Positions 1-8,844 of a stretch of 64,000 nt of DNA are shown in pieces. The notes beneath the pieces were generated by a model. It was not told where the DNA came from, searched no databases, and worked only from the letters and a program-made list of their open reading frames with translations. Origin of the DNA: Pengzhenrongella sp031582905 (GTDB taxonomy: Bacteria > Actinomycetota > Actinomycetes > Actinomycetales > Cellulomonadaceae). The position numbers were made by a program, and so were the translations under genes. Location: positions 186,001-250,000 of the forward strand of contig NZ_CP133990.1 in assembly GCF_031582905.1 (NCBI RefSeq). Reading direction: 5' to 3'. Within the stretch, counting starts at the first letter, position 1. Every line of letters begins with the position of its first letter.

Positions 1-2
1 AC

Positions 3-20
3 CGCCCGCCCGGGCGGGCG
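3..20. terminator. GC-rich palindrome upstream of araA
   Basis: This is a perfect 18-bp palindrome with half-site CGCCCGCCC. As RNA it could fold into a short hairpin, but there is no T-run after it. It may end an upstream gene that lies outside the window (possibly araB or araD). The terminator role is inferred from position only. Confidence 0.3.
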
Positions 21-38
21 CCCGTCGCCCCCGAGTAG

Positions 39-82
39 CACCCGACCCGCACCCGACCCGCACCCGACCCGCACCCGACCCG
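39..82 (+). repeat. Four tandem copies of an 11-bp unit
   Basis: The unit CACCCGACCCG is repeated four times without mismatch, ending about 18 bp before the araA ribosome binding site. It lies in the untranslated gap upstream of araA. Such short C-rich tandem arrays change copy number easily. No function is evident. Confidence 0.85.
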
Positions 83-111
83 CACCGTCCGACCGCACCA
101 GGAGCCCCGTC

Positions 112-1619
112 ATGACCAAGCCGTACGCCGACCGCGAGATCTGGTTCCTCACCGGCAGCCAGGACCTGTACGGCGAGGAGACGCTGCGCCAGGTCGCCGA
201 GCAGTCCCAGGTCATCGCCCGCGCCCTCGACGAGTCCGACGAGGTCCCGGTGACGGTCGTGTGGAAGCCGGTGCTGAAGAGCGCGGACGCGATCCGCCGC
301 ATGGCGCTCGAGGCGAACGCCAGCGACGCGTGCGTCGGCGTCGTGGCGTGGATGCACACGTTCTCGCCGGCCAAGATGTGGATCGCCGGGCTGGACGCGC
401 TGCGCACGCCGCTGCTCCACCTGCACACGCAGGCCAACGTCGAGCTGCCGTGGTCCGAGATCGGCATGGACTTCATGAACCTCAACCAGGCCGCGCACGG
501 TGACCGCGAGTTCGCCTACATCCAGACGCGGCTCGGGGTCGCCCGCAAGACCGTCGTCGGCCACGCGTCGAATCCGGCCGTGCGCACGCGCATCGGGGTG
601 TGGGTCCGCGCCGCCGCCGCCTGGGCGGCCACGCACGACCTGCGCCTCGCGCGGTTCGGCGACAACATGCGCAACGTCGCGGTCACCGAGGGCGACAAGA
701 CCGAGGCGCAGCTGCGGTTCGGCGTCGAGGTCAGCACCTGGGGCGTGAACGACCTGGTCGAGGTGGTCGACGCCGTCGCGGACGCCGACATCGACGCGCT
801 GGTCGCGGAGTACGAGGAGATCTACGACGTCGCCCCCGAGCTCCGGGCCGGCGCGGAGCGGCACGAGTCGCTGCGCTACGGCGCACGCCAGGAGATCGGG
901 CTCCGGACCTTCCTCGAGGGCATCGGCGCCCGCGCGTTCACCACCAACTTCGAGGATCTGGGCGGGCTGCGTCAGCTCCCCGGGCTCGCGGTCCAGCGGC
1001 TCATGGCCGACGGGTACGGCTTCGGCGCCGAGGGCGACTGGAAGACGGCGGTCCTCGTCCGGGCCGCCAAGGTCATGGGGGAGGGGCTGCCCGGCGGCGC
1101 CTCGCTCATGGAGGACTACACCTACGACCTCGTGCCCGGTGACGAGAAGATCCTCGGCGCGCACATGCTCGAAATCTGCCCGACCCTCACCACCGCGCGG
1201 CCCTCGCTCGAGGTGCACCCGCTCGGCATCGGGGACCGCGAGGACCCGGTCCGCCTCGTGTTCGACACCGACCCCGGGGTGGGCGTCGTCGTGTCGCTGG
1301 CCGACATGCGCGACCGGTTCCGCCTCACCGCGAACGTGGTCGACGTCGTCGCGCCGGACGCCGAGCTCCCCACCTCCCCGTCGCCCGCGCCGTGTGGAAG
1401 CCGCGCCCGGACTTCGCGACGTCGGCCGAGGCGTGGCTCACCGCGGGCGGGGCGCACCACACGGTGCTCACCACCCAGGTCGGCATCGAGGCGTGGGAGG
1501 ACTTCGCCGAGATCGCCCGCACGGAGCTGCTCGTCATCGACGAGGACACCACGCGGCGCTCGTTCGCGCGGGAGGTCCGGACGAACCAGGCGTACTACCG
1601 GCTCGCCCAGGGCCTGTAG
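112..1619 (+). CDS. araA: L-arabinose isomerase (one frame break)
   Basis: Cytosolic isomerase that converts L-arabinose to L-ribulose, the first step of bacterial arabinose breakdown. The start ATG follows AGGAG at 100-104. Family active-site elements are visible: the acidic residue in GFGAEGDWK, the Glu in LMEDYTYDL, the His in GAHMLEICP and, near the C-terminus, the His pair in GGAHHTVL. The frame breaks at the C4 run 1368-1371. One added C gives L-P-H-L-P-V-A-R-A-V-W-K-P and joins the two parts into about 502 residues, close to the roughly 500 of the family. Without it, residues after about 420 are garbage. The break is probably a sequencing error; a true pseudogene cannot be excluded from sequence alone. 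Any araB/araD would lie upstream, outside the window. The gene converges on the sugar-transport operon. Confidence 0.93.
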
Positions 1620-1689
1620 GGCCGGCAGGGCCGGCGGGGGCGGCAGGGACGGCCCGCAGGGGCATCCGGCGGGGATGGGCCGGACCGGC

Positions 1690-2469
1690 TCACCCCCGCC
1701 GCTCACCCCCGCCGCTCGCGTGCGGGCAGCGGGGTGCGCCGGTGATCGCGCCGATCACGTCCTCGTAGCTTGCCGTCGCGGTGTCGAACGACCCGCTGTT
1801 CCGGCCGTGCCGGAGCACCTCGATGCGATCGGCGACGGCGCGCACGTCGGTCATGTTGTGGCTGATGAGGATCACGCCGAGACCGAGCTCGCGCAGGCGC
1901 TCGATGTGGGTCAGGACCTCGGCGGTCTGCACGACCGACAGCGCCGCGGTCGGCTCGTCGAGCACCACGATCCGCGGGGACCCGATGAGGGTGCGGGCGA
2001 TCGCCACCGACTGGCGCTGACCCTTGGAGAGCCCGGACAGCGGTGAGCGCGCGGACGGGATCCGCGAGTTGAGGCTGCGCAGGATGCTGCGGGCGATCTC
2101 CTCCATGGAGCCGTCGTCGCGCACGCCGTGGCTCGTGAGCTCCCGGCCCAGGAAGAGGTTGGCGGTCACGTCGAGGTTCTCGCACAGGGCGAGGTCCTGG
2201 AAGACCATCGCGACGCCGGCGCTGCTGGCGACCTGCGGGCTGGTCAGGTCGACCGGCGTCCCGCCGATGGCGATGGTCCCGGTGTCCGGCTCGAGGACGC
2301 CGGACACCATCTTGGCGAGTGTCGACTTGCCCGCGCCGTTGTCCCCGACGAGGGCGACGACCTCGTGCTCGTGGACGACGAGGTCGACGTCGACCAGCGC
2401 CTCCACCGCGCCGAACCGCTTGGTGATGCCGTGCATCGCCAGCAAGGGCGCGCGAGCGTCGTCGGTCAT
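1690..2469 (-). CDS. Single-domain sugar ABC transporter ATPase (FrcA-like)
   Basis: A 259-residue ATP-binding subunit of the carbohydrate-uptake (CUT2) type. It shows Walker A GDNGAGKST near residue 43, an ABC signature of the form LSGLSKGQRQ, Walker B IVVLDEPTAALS and the switch His in LISHNM. It has only one nucleotide-binding domain, unlike the tandem-domain ATPase of the same operon. It is the last gene of the leftward operon, 88 bp behind the ROK repressor, and has no permease or binding protein of its own here. It may work with the upstream permease or with components encoded elsewhere (inference). Single-domain ATPases of this kind are known from fructose (FrcA-type) importers; the substrate here is unknown. 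Confidence 0.85.
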   Translation of the reverse strand: MTDDARAPLLAMHGITKRFGAVEALVDVDLVVHEHEVVALVGDNGAGKSTLAKMVSGVLEPDTGTIAIGGTPVDLTSPQVASSAGVAMVFQDLALCENLDVTANLFLGRELTSHGVRDDGSMEEIARSILRSLNSRIPSARSPLSGLSKGQRQSVAIARTLIGSPRIVVLDEPTAALSVVQTAEVLTHIERLRELGLGVILISHNMTDVRAVADRIEVLRHGRNSGSFDTATASYEDVIGAITGAPRCPHASGGGERRG

Positions 2470-2557
2470 GCCCGGTCACCCCGTCCCTGTCGGTCACGTC
2501 CCCGCGGCTGCGTGGGGCGTGCGTGCGTCGTGCGGTGTCGTGCTCGGGCCCACGGTG

Positions 2558-3763
2558 TCATGGCGCCACCTCCTGCTCCGAGCGGGCGAGCCTGAGCTCG
2601 TCCAACGAGACGTCGGTCGACTGCAGCGCGAGGACCATCGCACCGAGGACCTCCGCCCGGGCGCCGAGGGCGCCGGGGACGACCTCGAGCGGGGCCACCC
2701 GGTTGGGCAGCACCCCGCGACGGACCGCCTCGCGCAGCGGGCCCAGGAGCAGCTCGCCGGTCTCGGCGAGCTCCCCGACCACCACGCACTGGGGGTTGAC
2801 CGCGACCGCGAGCGAGGCGATCACGGTGCCGATCGTGGTCCCCGCGTCGGCGACCACCTGGGCGCAGCCGCGGTCGCCCTCGCGGGCGCGGGTGATGACG
2901 TCGCGCAGCGTGAGGTTGCCGTACGCGCTGCGCAGCGCGTCGATCAGCGCGGTGGCGCCGACGACGGTGTCGAGGCAGCCACGACTGCCGCACCGGCAGA
3001 TGTCGCCCTGCGGGTCGAGCTGCAGGTGGCCGATCTCGCCCGCGGTGCCGGCGGAGCCGCGGTGGAGCGCGCGGCCCAGGACGATGCCCGCGCCCGTCCC
3101 GTAGGAGGCGCGGACGTAGACCGAGTCGGCGTGGGCGCTCGAGGCGCCCAGGGTGCTCTCGGCGAGCGCGCCGAGGTTGGCGTCGTTGTCGACGTACACG
3201 GGGCGTCCGAGCCGGCCGGCCATGATCTGGCCGATGTGGACGTCCTCCCACCCGCGCATGATGTCGGCGACCGAGATGAGGCCGGTCGCGGCGTCCACCG
3301 GTGCGGGGATCCCGATCCCGAGCCCGACGACGTCGTCGAGCACGGAGCCCATCTGCTCCAGGAGGTCCACGACGAGCAGGGCCGCCCGGTCGAGCGTGGT
3401 GTCGACGCGGTGGTCGTGCGGCAGCGGGAGGGACTGCTCGGCGATCACCTCGTGCGTGAAGTCGCCGAGCGCGACCCGCAGGTGCCGGTGCCCGATCTGG
3501 ATCCCCACGGCAAGCCCCACCCGGCGGGCGAGCGTGACCATCTGGGCACGCCGCCCGCTGCGGGTGGTGCCGGCGATGTCGACGACGCCCGCGGCGAGCA
3601 GCTCGCGGACGATCGTCGACACCGTGGCGGCGGACAGGCCGGTGGCCGCGGCGAGCTCGACCTGGGTCAGCCCGCCGTAGTGCTTGACCGTGTCCACCAC
3701 GAGGGTCCGGTTGGCGGCCCGCAGCCCCTGCTGCGAGCCGGCCGCGCTGCCGCGCCTGCTCAC
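2558..3763 (-). CDS. ROK-family transcriptional repressor, XylR/NagC-like
   Basis: A 401-residue regulator with an N-terminal winged helix (helix-turn-helix around LTQVELAAATGLSAATVS, about residues 33-50) and a C-terminal ROK sugar-binding domain. The zinc motif CRCGSRGCLD is present near residue 256, with Asp where many members have Glu, and an acidic phosphate-loop region VDNDANLGAL sits near residue 190. Repressor-type ROK proteins release DNA when a sugar binds. It sits inside the sugar-transport operon (permease upstream, extra ATPase downstream), so it most likely controls these genes through the palindrome at 7994-8016. The inducer, xylose or another aldose, is inferred from the transporter type. 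Confidence 0.9.
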   Translation of the reverse strand: MSRRGSAAGSQQGLRAANRTLVVDTVKHYGGLTQVELAAATGLSAATVSTIVRELLAAGVVDIAGTTRSGRRAQMVTLARRVGLAVGIQIGHRHLRVALGDFTHEVIAEQSLPLPHDHRVDTTLDRAALLVVDLLEQMGSVLDDVVGLGIGIPAPVDAATGLISVADIMRGWEDVHIGQIMAGRLGRPVYVDNDANLGALAESTLGASSAHADSVYVRASYGTGAGIVLGRALHRGSAGTAGEIGHLQLDPQGDICRCGSRGCLDTVVGATALIDALRSAYGNLTLRDVITRAREGDRGCAQVVADAGTTIGTVIASLAVAVNPQCVVVGELAETGELLLGPLREAVRRGVLPNRVAPLEVVPGALGARAEVLGAMVLALQSTDVSLDELRLARSEQEVAP

Positions 3764-3814
3764 TCCTACCGTCCCCCTGCCCCTGTGGTGCGACCGGCCG
3801 ACACCGCCCTCGCG

Positions 3815-5047
3815 TCAGCGCGTCCCGGCGCGACGCTTGTTGAGCAGGTCGAACGCCACCGCGAGCAGCAGGACGAGACCCTTGATGGCCTGCTGCCAGG
3901 CCGGGTCGACCGCCATGATGGACAGGCCCATGTTGAGCACGCCCATGATCAGCGCGCCGACGATGGCGCCCGAGATCCGCCCGATGCCGCCGGTGACCGC
4001 GGCGCCGCCGATGAAGCACGCGGCGATCGCGTCCAGCTCGTAGTTCTGGCCCGCGGCGGCGATGGCCGCGCCGGCCCGGGACGTGGTGACGATGGCCGCG
4101 ACCGCCGCGAGCACGCCGATGTTGACGAAGATCCAGAAGTCGACGCGCTTGGTGCTGACGCCCGAGAGGGCGGCGGCGGGACGGTTCCCGCCGATCGCGT
4201 AGATGTGCCGGCCGAAGACGGTCCGGCCCATGAGGAAGGAGTACGCCACCACCAGGACGCCGACGATCACCAGGACGATGGGCGTGCCGCCGGCGGAGAA
4301 GGACAGGATGACGGTGAGCGCACCGATGCCCAGGCCGATCACGACGAGCTTGGCGATGAACAGCCCGAACGGCTCGGCGTGCAGGTTGTGCTTGCGCAGC
4401 GACTGCCGGGCCCGGACCTGCGTGAACGCCAGGGCGACGAAGGCCGCGGCCCCGATGAGGAGCGTCACGACGTCGGCGTTCCCGACGAAGCCGAGCACGT
4501 TGGGCAGCGAGCCGCCCGCGATGTCGATGAACTGCGACGGGAGCCCGGCCACCGTCTCGCCGACGATGACGAGCGCCAGACCGCGGAAGATGAGCATGCC
4601 CGCGAGGGTCACGATGAACGCGGGTATCCCGATGTAGGCGACCCAGAAGCCCTGCCAGGCGCCGACCAGCGCGCCGGCCGCGAGGCCGACGAGGATCGCG
4701 ACGACCCACGGCAGGTCGAAGTCGCGCATGGCGAGGGCGACGATGCCGCCCACGAACGCGACCACCGAGCCGACGGACAGGTCGATGTGGCCGGCGACGA
4801 TGACCATCACCATGCCGATCGCCAGGATCATCACGTAGGCGTTCTGCTGGAACAGCGACGCGACGTTGTTGGCGAGCAGGAGCTTGCCGTCGGTCAGCAC
4901 CTGGAACAGCAGGATGATGACGACGAGCGCCCCGAAGATGCCGTACTGGCGGGCGTTGCCGCCGAGCCCGCCGAGCCGTTGCGCGAGCGGCACGCGGGCG
5001 CGCTCACCGGCCGGCATGTTCGGTGTCGTATTCATGTCGACGCTCAT
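3815..5047 (-). CDS. Multiple-sugar ABC transporter permease (XylH/GguB type)
   Basis: A 410-residue membrane protein with about ten hydrophobic segments, the permease of a CUT2-family monosaccharide importer. Segments such as ILAIGMVMVIVAGHIDLSVG and the later GAALIMGVLNMGLS-like region near the C-terminus are typical of the family. It starts inside the ATPase gene (ATGA overlap 5044-5047), so the two are translationally coupled. The chain ends in a basic tail LLNKRRAGTR. Partners are the ATPase at 5044-6591 and the binding protein at 6730-7869. The substrate is probably xylose or several aldoses, judged from resemblance to the XylFGH/ChvE-GguAB type rather than from a specificity residue. 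Confidence 0.92.
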   Translation of the reverse strand: MSVDMNTTPNMPAGERARVPLAQRLGGLGGNARQYGIFGALVVIILLFQVLTDGKLLLANNVASLFQQNAYVMILAIGMVMVIVAGHIDLSVGSVVAFVGGIVALAMRDFDLPWVVAILVGLAAGALVGAWQGFWVAYIGIPAFIVTLAGMLIFRGLALVIVGETVAGLPSQFIDIAGGSLPNVLGFVGNADVVTLLIGAAAFVALAFTQVRARQSLRKHNLHAEPFGLFIAKLVVIGLGIGALTVILSFSAGGTPIVLVIVGVLVVAYSFLMGRTVFGRHIYAIGGNRPAAALSGVSTKRVDFWIFVNIGVLAAVAAIVTTSRAGAAIAAAGQNYELDAIAACFIGGAAVTGGIGRISGAIVGALIMGVLNMGLSIMAVDPAWQQAIKGLVLLLAVAFDLLNKRRAGTR

Positions 5048-6591
5048 GACGCCTTCCCGTCCTTCTCCATGGTCATGTACTGCATGAGTCGTTCCTGGGT
5101 GGCCTCGGCGCGCGGCACCTCACCGGTCACCCGCCCCTGGCTGAGGGTGTAGATGCGGTCGCAGATCCCGAGCAGCTCGGGCAGCTCGGAGGAGATGACC
5201 AGGACGCCCTTGCCCTGCTCCGCGAGCTTGTTGATGATCGTGTAGATCTCGTACTTGGCGCCCACGTCGATGCCCCGGGTCGGCTCGTCGAGGATGAGCA
5301 CGTCCGGGTCGGCGTAGATCCACTTGCTCAGCACGACCTTCTGCTGGTTCCCGCCGGAAAGCTTCCCGACGAGCGCCTGCACGGTGTGGGTCTTGATGTT
5401 GAGGTCCTTGCGGAACCGCTCCGCGACGGCGCCCTCCTCGCGGCGGTCGACGACGCCGCCCCGCGACAGCTTCCCGAGGGCCGCGGCCGACACGTTGTGC
5501 TGGACCGTGTCGATGAGGTTCAGCCCGTAGTGCTTGCGGTCCTCGGTCGCGTAGGCGAGACCGCTCTTGATCGCCTGGTCGACGGTGTTGAGCTGGACGA
5601 GCTTCCCGTCCTTGAACACACGACCGGAGATCCGGGAGCCGTAGGAGCGGCCGAAGACGCTCATCGCGAGCTCGGTGCGGCCGGCGCCCATCAGTCCGGC
5701 CAGCCCGACGATCTCCCCGCGGTTCACGGTGATGCTGGCGCCGTCGACGACGAGCCGGCTCTGGTCGATCGGGTGGTGCACCGTCCAGTCCTCGATCCGC
5801 AGCACCTCCGCGCCGATGCTCGGCGTGTGCTCGGGGAAGCGGTTGTCGAGCGAGCGGCCGACCATCCCGCGGATGATGCGCTCCTCGCTGACCGGCTCGG
5901 CGCCGTTCATCTCGAGCGTCTCGATCGTCCGGCCGTCGCGGATGATCGTCGTCGAGTCGGCGATCGCCTCGATCTCGTTGAGCTTGTGGCTGATGATGAT
6001 CGACGTGATGCCGCGGTCCCGCAGGCCGCGGATGAGACCGAGCAGGTGCGCGCTGTCCTCGTCGTTGAGCGCGGCGGTGGGCTCGTCGAGGATGAGGAGC
6101 TTGACCTCCTTGGACAGCGCCTTGGCGATCTCGACGAGCTGCTGCTTGCCGACGCCGATGTCCATGACCTTGGTGTCCGGCCGCTCGGTCAGCCCGACCT
6201 GGCTCAGCAGGTCGGCGGCACGCGCGTTGGTGCGGTTCCAGTCGACGATGCCGCGCGCGGAGCGCTGCTCGTTGCCGAGGAAGATGTTCTCGGCGATCGA
6301 CAGGTAGGGGCTCAGGGCGAGCTCCTGGTGGATGATGACGACGCCCTTGGCCTCGGAGTCCCGGATCCCGCGGAACTCCACCGTCTCGCCGTCGAGGACG
6401 ATGTCGCCCTCGTAGTCGCCGTGCGGGTAGACGCCCGACAGCACCTTCATCAGCGTCGACTTGCCGGCGCCGTTCTCGCCGCAGATCGCGTGGACCTCGC
6501 CGCGGCGGACCGCGAGCGTGACGTCCTGGAGCGCGATCACGCCGGGGAACCGCTTCGTGATCCCTCGCATCTCGAGGATGTTGTCGTTCAT
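5044..6591 (-). CDS. Multiple-sugar ABC transporter tandem ATPase (XylG/GguA type)
   Basis: A 515-residue energy-coupling subunit with two nucleotide-binding domains. The first has Walker A GENGAGKST near residue 39, signature VGKQQLVEIAKAL and Walker B LLILDEPTAAL. The second has a degenerate A loop, GLMGAGRTEL (near residue 297), signature LSGGNQQKV and Walker B VLILDEPTRGIDVG. A degenerate second A loop is normal for sugar ATPases of the MglA/XylG class. It is the second gene of the operon, separated from the binding-protein gene by a strong hairpin and overlapping the permease gene by four bases. Confidence 0.93.
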   Translation of the reverse strand: MNDNILEMRGITKRFPGVIALQDVTLAVRRGEVHAICGENGAGKSTLMKVLSGVYPHGDYEGDIVLDGETVEFRGIRDSEAKGVVIIHQELALSPYLSIAENIFLGNEQRSARGIVDWNRTNARAADLLSQVGLTERPDTKVMDIGVGKQQLVEIAKALSKEVKLLILDEPTAALNDEDSAHLLGLIRGLRDRGITSIIISHKLNEIEAIADSTTIIRDGRTIETLEMNGAEPVSEERIIRGMVGRSLDNRFPEHTPSIGAEVLRIEDWTVHHPIDQSRLVVDGASITVNRGEIVGLAGLMGAGRTELAMSVFGRSYGSRISGRVFKDGKLVQLNTVDQAIKSGLAYATEDRKHYGLNLIDTVQHNVSAAALGKLSRGGVVDRREEGAVAERFRKDLNIKTHTVQALVGKLSGGNQQKVVLSKWIYADPDVLILDEPTRGIDVGAKYEIYTIINKLAEQGKGVLVISSELPELLGICDRIYTLSQGRVTGEVPRAEATQERLMQYMTMEKDGKAS

Positions 6592-6674
6592 GCTCCTCGC
6601 CCCTGTCGGTGACCCGACGGTCGATGTCTGGTGGTGCGCGGTGGTGGGCAGTGGTGGGCACGGGCCCAGCCACG

Positions 6675-6710
6675 GGCCGCCGGCGCCCGCGGGTGCGGAC
6701 GCCGGCGGCC
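6675..6710 (-). terminator. Intercistronic stem-loop after the sugar-binding protein gene
   Basis: Perfect 11-bp arms (6675-6685 GGCCGCCGGCG, 6700-6710 its complement) around a 14-nt loop, 20 nt beyond the stop of the binding-protein gene on the minus strand. No T-run follows. Hairpins here in binding-protein-dependent operons commonly stabilise the upstream message or lower expression of the transporter genes. That role is inferred. Confidence 0.6.
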
Positions 6711-6729
6711 GGTGGGGGTGGGGTCGGTG

Positions 6730-7869
6730 CTACAGGCCCAGGTCGCCGGCCTCGTAGAAGCCCGAGTCCACGAGGGTCTCCTGGACGTTCTCGGGGGTGA
6801 CGACGACCGGCGGGAGCAGGAAGGTCGGGACGACCTTGACGCCGTTCTCGTAGGTCTCCTCGTCGTTGACCTCGACGGTCTCGCCCTGGGCGATCTGGTC
6901 GACCATGGTCGCGGCGCGTGCGGCGAGCTCGCGGGTGTCCTTCCAGACCGACATGGACTGCTTGTCGGCGAGCATGTTCAGCACGTTGGCGTTGTCGGCG
7001 TCCTGGCCGGTGATGATCGGCCAGTTCTGACCGGGGGTGTAGCCGGCGCCCTCGAGGGCCTGCGCGATGCCCAGCGCCAGGGAGTCGTTCGGGGACAGCA
7101 CGACGTCGACCTGCGTGCCGCCGCTGTAGAACGAGTTGAGGCGGTTCTCCATCTCGGCCTGGGCGGTGTCGGAGCCCCAGCCCTGGATGCCGATGCTCTG
7201 CCAGTCGTCGTTCGACGCCGGGGACTTGCCCGACGGGACGACGAGCTGGCCGCTCTCGACGTAGGGGAGCAGGACGTCCCACGCGCCGGAGAAGAAGAAC
7301 TTGGCGTTGTTGTCGTCCGGGGAGCCGGCGAAGGGCTCGAGGTTGAACGGGCCGGCTCCGCCGGCGAGGCCGAGCTGCTCCTCGATGAACTGCCCCTGGA
7401 GCTGGCCGACCTGGTAGTTGTCGAACGTCGCGTAGTAGTCGACGTTCTCGGTGTCGTTGATGAGGCGGTCGTACGCGATGACCGTGATGTCGCGGTCCGC
7501 GGCCGTCTGCAGCACGGGCGCCAGGGCGGTGCCGTCGATGGAGGCGACGACGAGGATGTCCGCCTCCTGGTTGATCATGTTCTGCAGCTGGGTGATCTGC
7601 TGGTCGACCTTGTTGTCCGCGTACTGCAGCGTGGTCTCGTACCCCGCCTCCTGCAGCTGCTCCTCGAGGTTCGCACCGTCACGGTTCCAGCGCTCGAGGC
7701 TCTTGGTGGGCATCGCGATGCCGACGAGGGTCTCCTCGGCCGACGCCGCGCCCTCCTCGGTGCCGCCGCCGCCCGCGGCGGGCTCGCGCTCGCTGCTGCA
7801 CGCGGTCAGGGTGACCACCATGCCGGCGGCCAGGAATCCGGCCGCGGTCCTCTTCCACACACGAGACAT
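6730..7869 (-). CDS. Sugar ABC transporter substrate-binding lipoprotein (ChvE/XylF type)
   Basis: A 379-residue periplasmic-binding-protein-fold lipoprotein that delivers monosaccharides to the permease. I chose ATG 7869 because an AAGGTGG Shine-Dalgarno precedes it and it begins a clear lipoprotein signal (MSRVWKRTAAGF, hydrophobic core, lipobox LTAC, then Ser/Glu-rich linker). A longer in-frame start at 8025 would bury the signal peptide and run through the operator candidate. The body has the family pattern of a conserved VGIAMPTKSLERWNRDG start strand, an IAYDRLINDTENVDYYATFDN-like middle region and an ITGQDADNANVLN segment. It is the first gene of the operon. Confidence 0.93.
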   Translation of the reverse strand: MSRVWKRTAAGFLAAGMVVTLTACSSEREPAAGGGGTEEGAASAEETLVGIAMPTKSLERWNRDGANLEEQLQEAGYETTLQYADNKVDQQITQLQNMINQEADILVVASIDGTALAPVLQTAADRDITVIAYDRLINDTENVDYYATFDNYQVGQLQGQFIEEQLGLAGGAGPFNLEPFAGSPDDNNAKFFFSGAWDVLLPYVESGQLVVPSGKSPASNDDWQSIGIQGWGSDTAQAEMENRLNSFYSGGTQVDVVLSPNDSLALGIAQALEGAGYTPGQNWPIITGQDADNANVLNMLADKQSMSVWKDTRELAARAATMVDQIAQGETVEVNDEETYENGVKVVPTFLLPPVVVTPENVQETLVDSGFYEAGDLGL

Positions 7870-7993
7870 CCTTGTCCACCTTCTGCTCGTTACGCGTCCG
7901 GCCGCGTGGGCGACTGCGAGGCTTCGACGCCTCGCTCCGGGTCCGACTCGGTCGTCCGCGACCGTGGCCGTCCCGTGGCCGGTGTTGTCGAAG

Positions 7994-8016
7994 TTGAATT
8001 TAGGACCTGAACTCAA
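7994..8016. promoter_or_regulatory. Candidate ROK-repressor operator in the sugar operon promoter region
   Basis: A 23-bp interrupted palindrome centred on 8005, with outer arms TTGA/TCAA, middle TT/AA and inner AGG/CCT; 18 of 23 positions are symmetric. It stands out as A+T-rich in a very G+C-rich gap, about 125 bp before the binding-protein start. The only ROK regulator in the window is encoded in the operon it precedes. The assignment is inferred from symmetry and position. Confidence 0.55.
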
Positions 8017-8126
8017 GGGCAGCAAGGGCCGTGACCAAACCGTGTCCTGTGGGCGCAGAAGGGTCCCCCGTCGGGGTGACGCGGGTGTGTGGGTTCAGAG
8101 GGTGAAGGCAAGTGCCGCCAAGCCGA

Positions 8127-8840
8127 CTATGGCCGGGCAGCGAACCGCTCGAGCAGGTCCGCGTGGCCCGAGACCACCAGGAGGTCGTCGGGGGAGATGC
8201 GGGTGTCCGGCTCGGCGTAGACGAAGTCCTGGCCCGGTGACTTCACGCCGACCACGGTGACCCCGTAGCGCTCACGGATCTTGGTCTGGCCGATGGTGAA
8301 GCCCTGGGTCTCGCGCGGCGGCCGCATCTTGACGATCGTGAAGCCGTCCTCGACCTCGATGTAGTCGAGCATCTTGCCCGAGACGAGGTGCGCGACCCGC
8401 GCGCCGGCGTCGGCCTCGGGGAGCACCACGTGGTGGGCGCCGATGCGCTGGAGGATGCGCGCGTGCTCGTTCGAGGTGGCCTTGGCCCAGATCTGCGGGA
8501 TCTCGAGGTCGACGAGGTTGCCGGTGATGAGCACGCTCGCCTCGAGGTACGAGCCGACGCCGACCACCGCGACCGGGAAGTCGCGGGCTCCCACCTGCTC
8601 GAGCGCCTCGGGGTTCGCGGCGTCCGCCTCGACGAGCGGGATCCGTCCGGCCCACTGCGCGACGAGCTCGGGCGAGCGCTCGACGGCGAGGACGTCGCGC
8701 CCGAGGTTGTCCAGCGTGGTGGCGATCGCCGAGCCGAAGCGCCCCATGCCGATCACCAGGACGCCCGCGTCCTTGGCCGGCTTGTCCCGGTCCTTCTCCC
8801 GGGCGGCCGACGACGACCAGCCCCCGCGACCGGACCGCAT
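8127..8840 (-). CDS. trkA: Potassium uptake regulatory subunit TrkA/KtrA
   Basis: About 237 residues: a Rossmann RCK-N domain (nucleotide loop VIGMGRFGSAIA, acidic VERSPE after the second strand, conserved VEADAANPE) followed by an RCK-C domain (VGVKSPGQDFVYAEPDTRI and DLLVVSGHADLLERF). Such peripheral subunits bind NAD(H)/ATP and gate the membrane K+ channel TrkH/KtrB, encoded immediately upstream. I prefer ATG 8840; an in-frame TTG at 8852 would overlap the trkH stop by eight bases and cannot be excluded. It is the second gene of a two-gene leftward operon. Confidence 0.92.
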   Translation of the reverse strand: MRSGRGGWSSSAAREKDRDKPAKDAGVLVIGMGRFGSAIATTLDNLGRDVLAVERSPELVAQWAGRIPLVEADAANPEALEQVGARDFPVAVVGVGSYLEASVLITGNLVDLEIPQIWAKATSNEHARILQRIGAHHVVLPEADAGARVAHLVSGKMLDYIEVEDGFTIVKMRPPRETQGFTIGQTKIRERYGVTVVGVKSPGQDFVYAEPDTRISPDDLLVVSGHADLLERFAARP

Positions 8841-8844
8841 GCTC

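Noticed and set aside
2024..5152. A 1042-codon open frame on the plus strand opposite the sugar-transport operon
   Set aside because: Its composition is the Arg/Asp/His/Gln-rich pattern of antisense frames at high G+C, it matches no family, and the opposite strand carries clear transporter and ROK genes.
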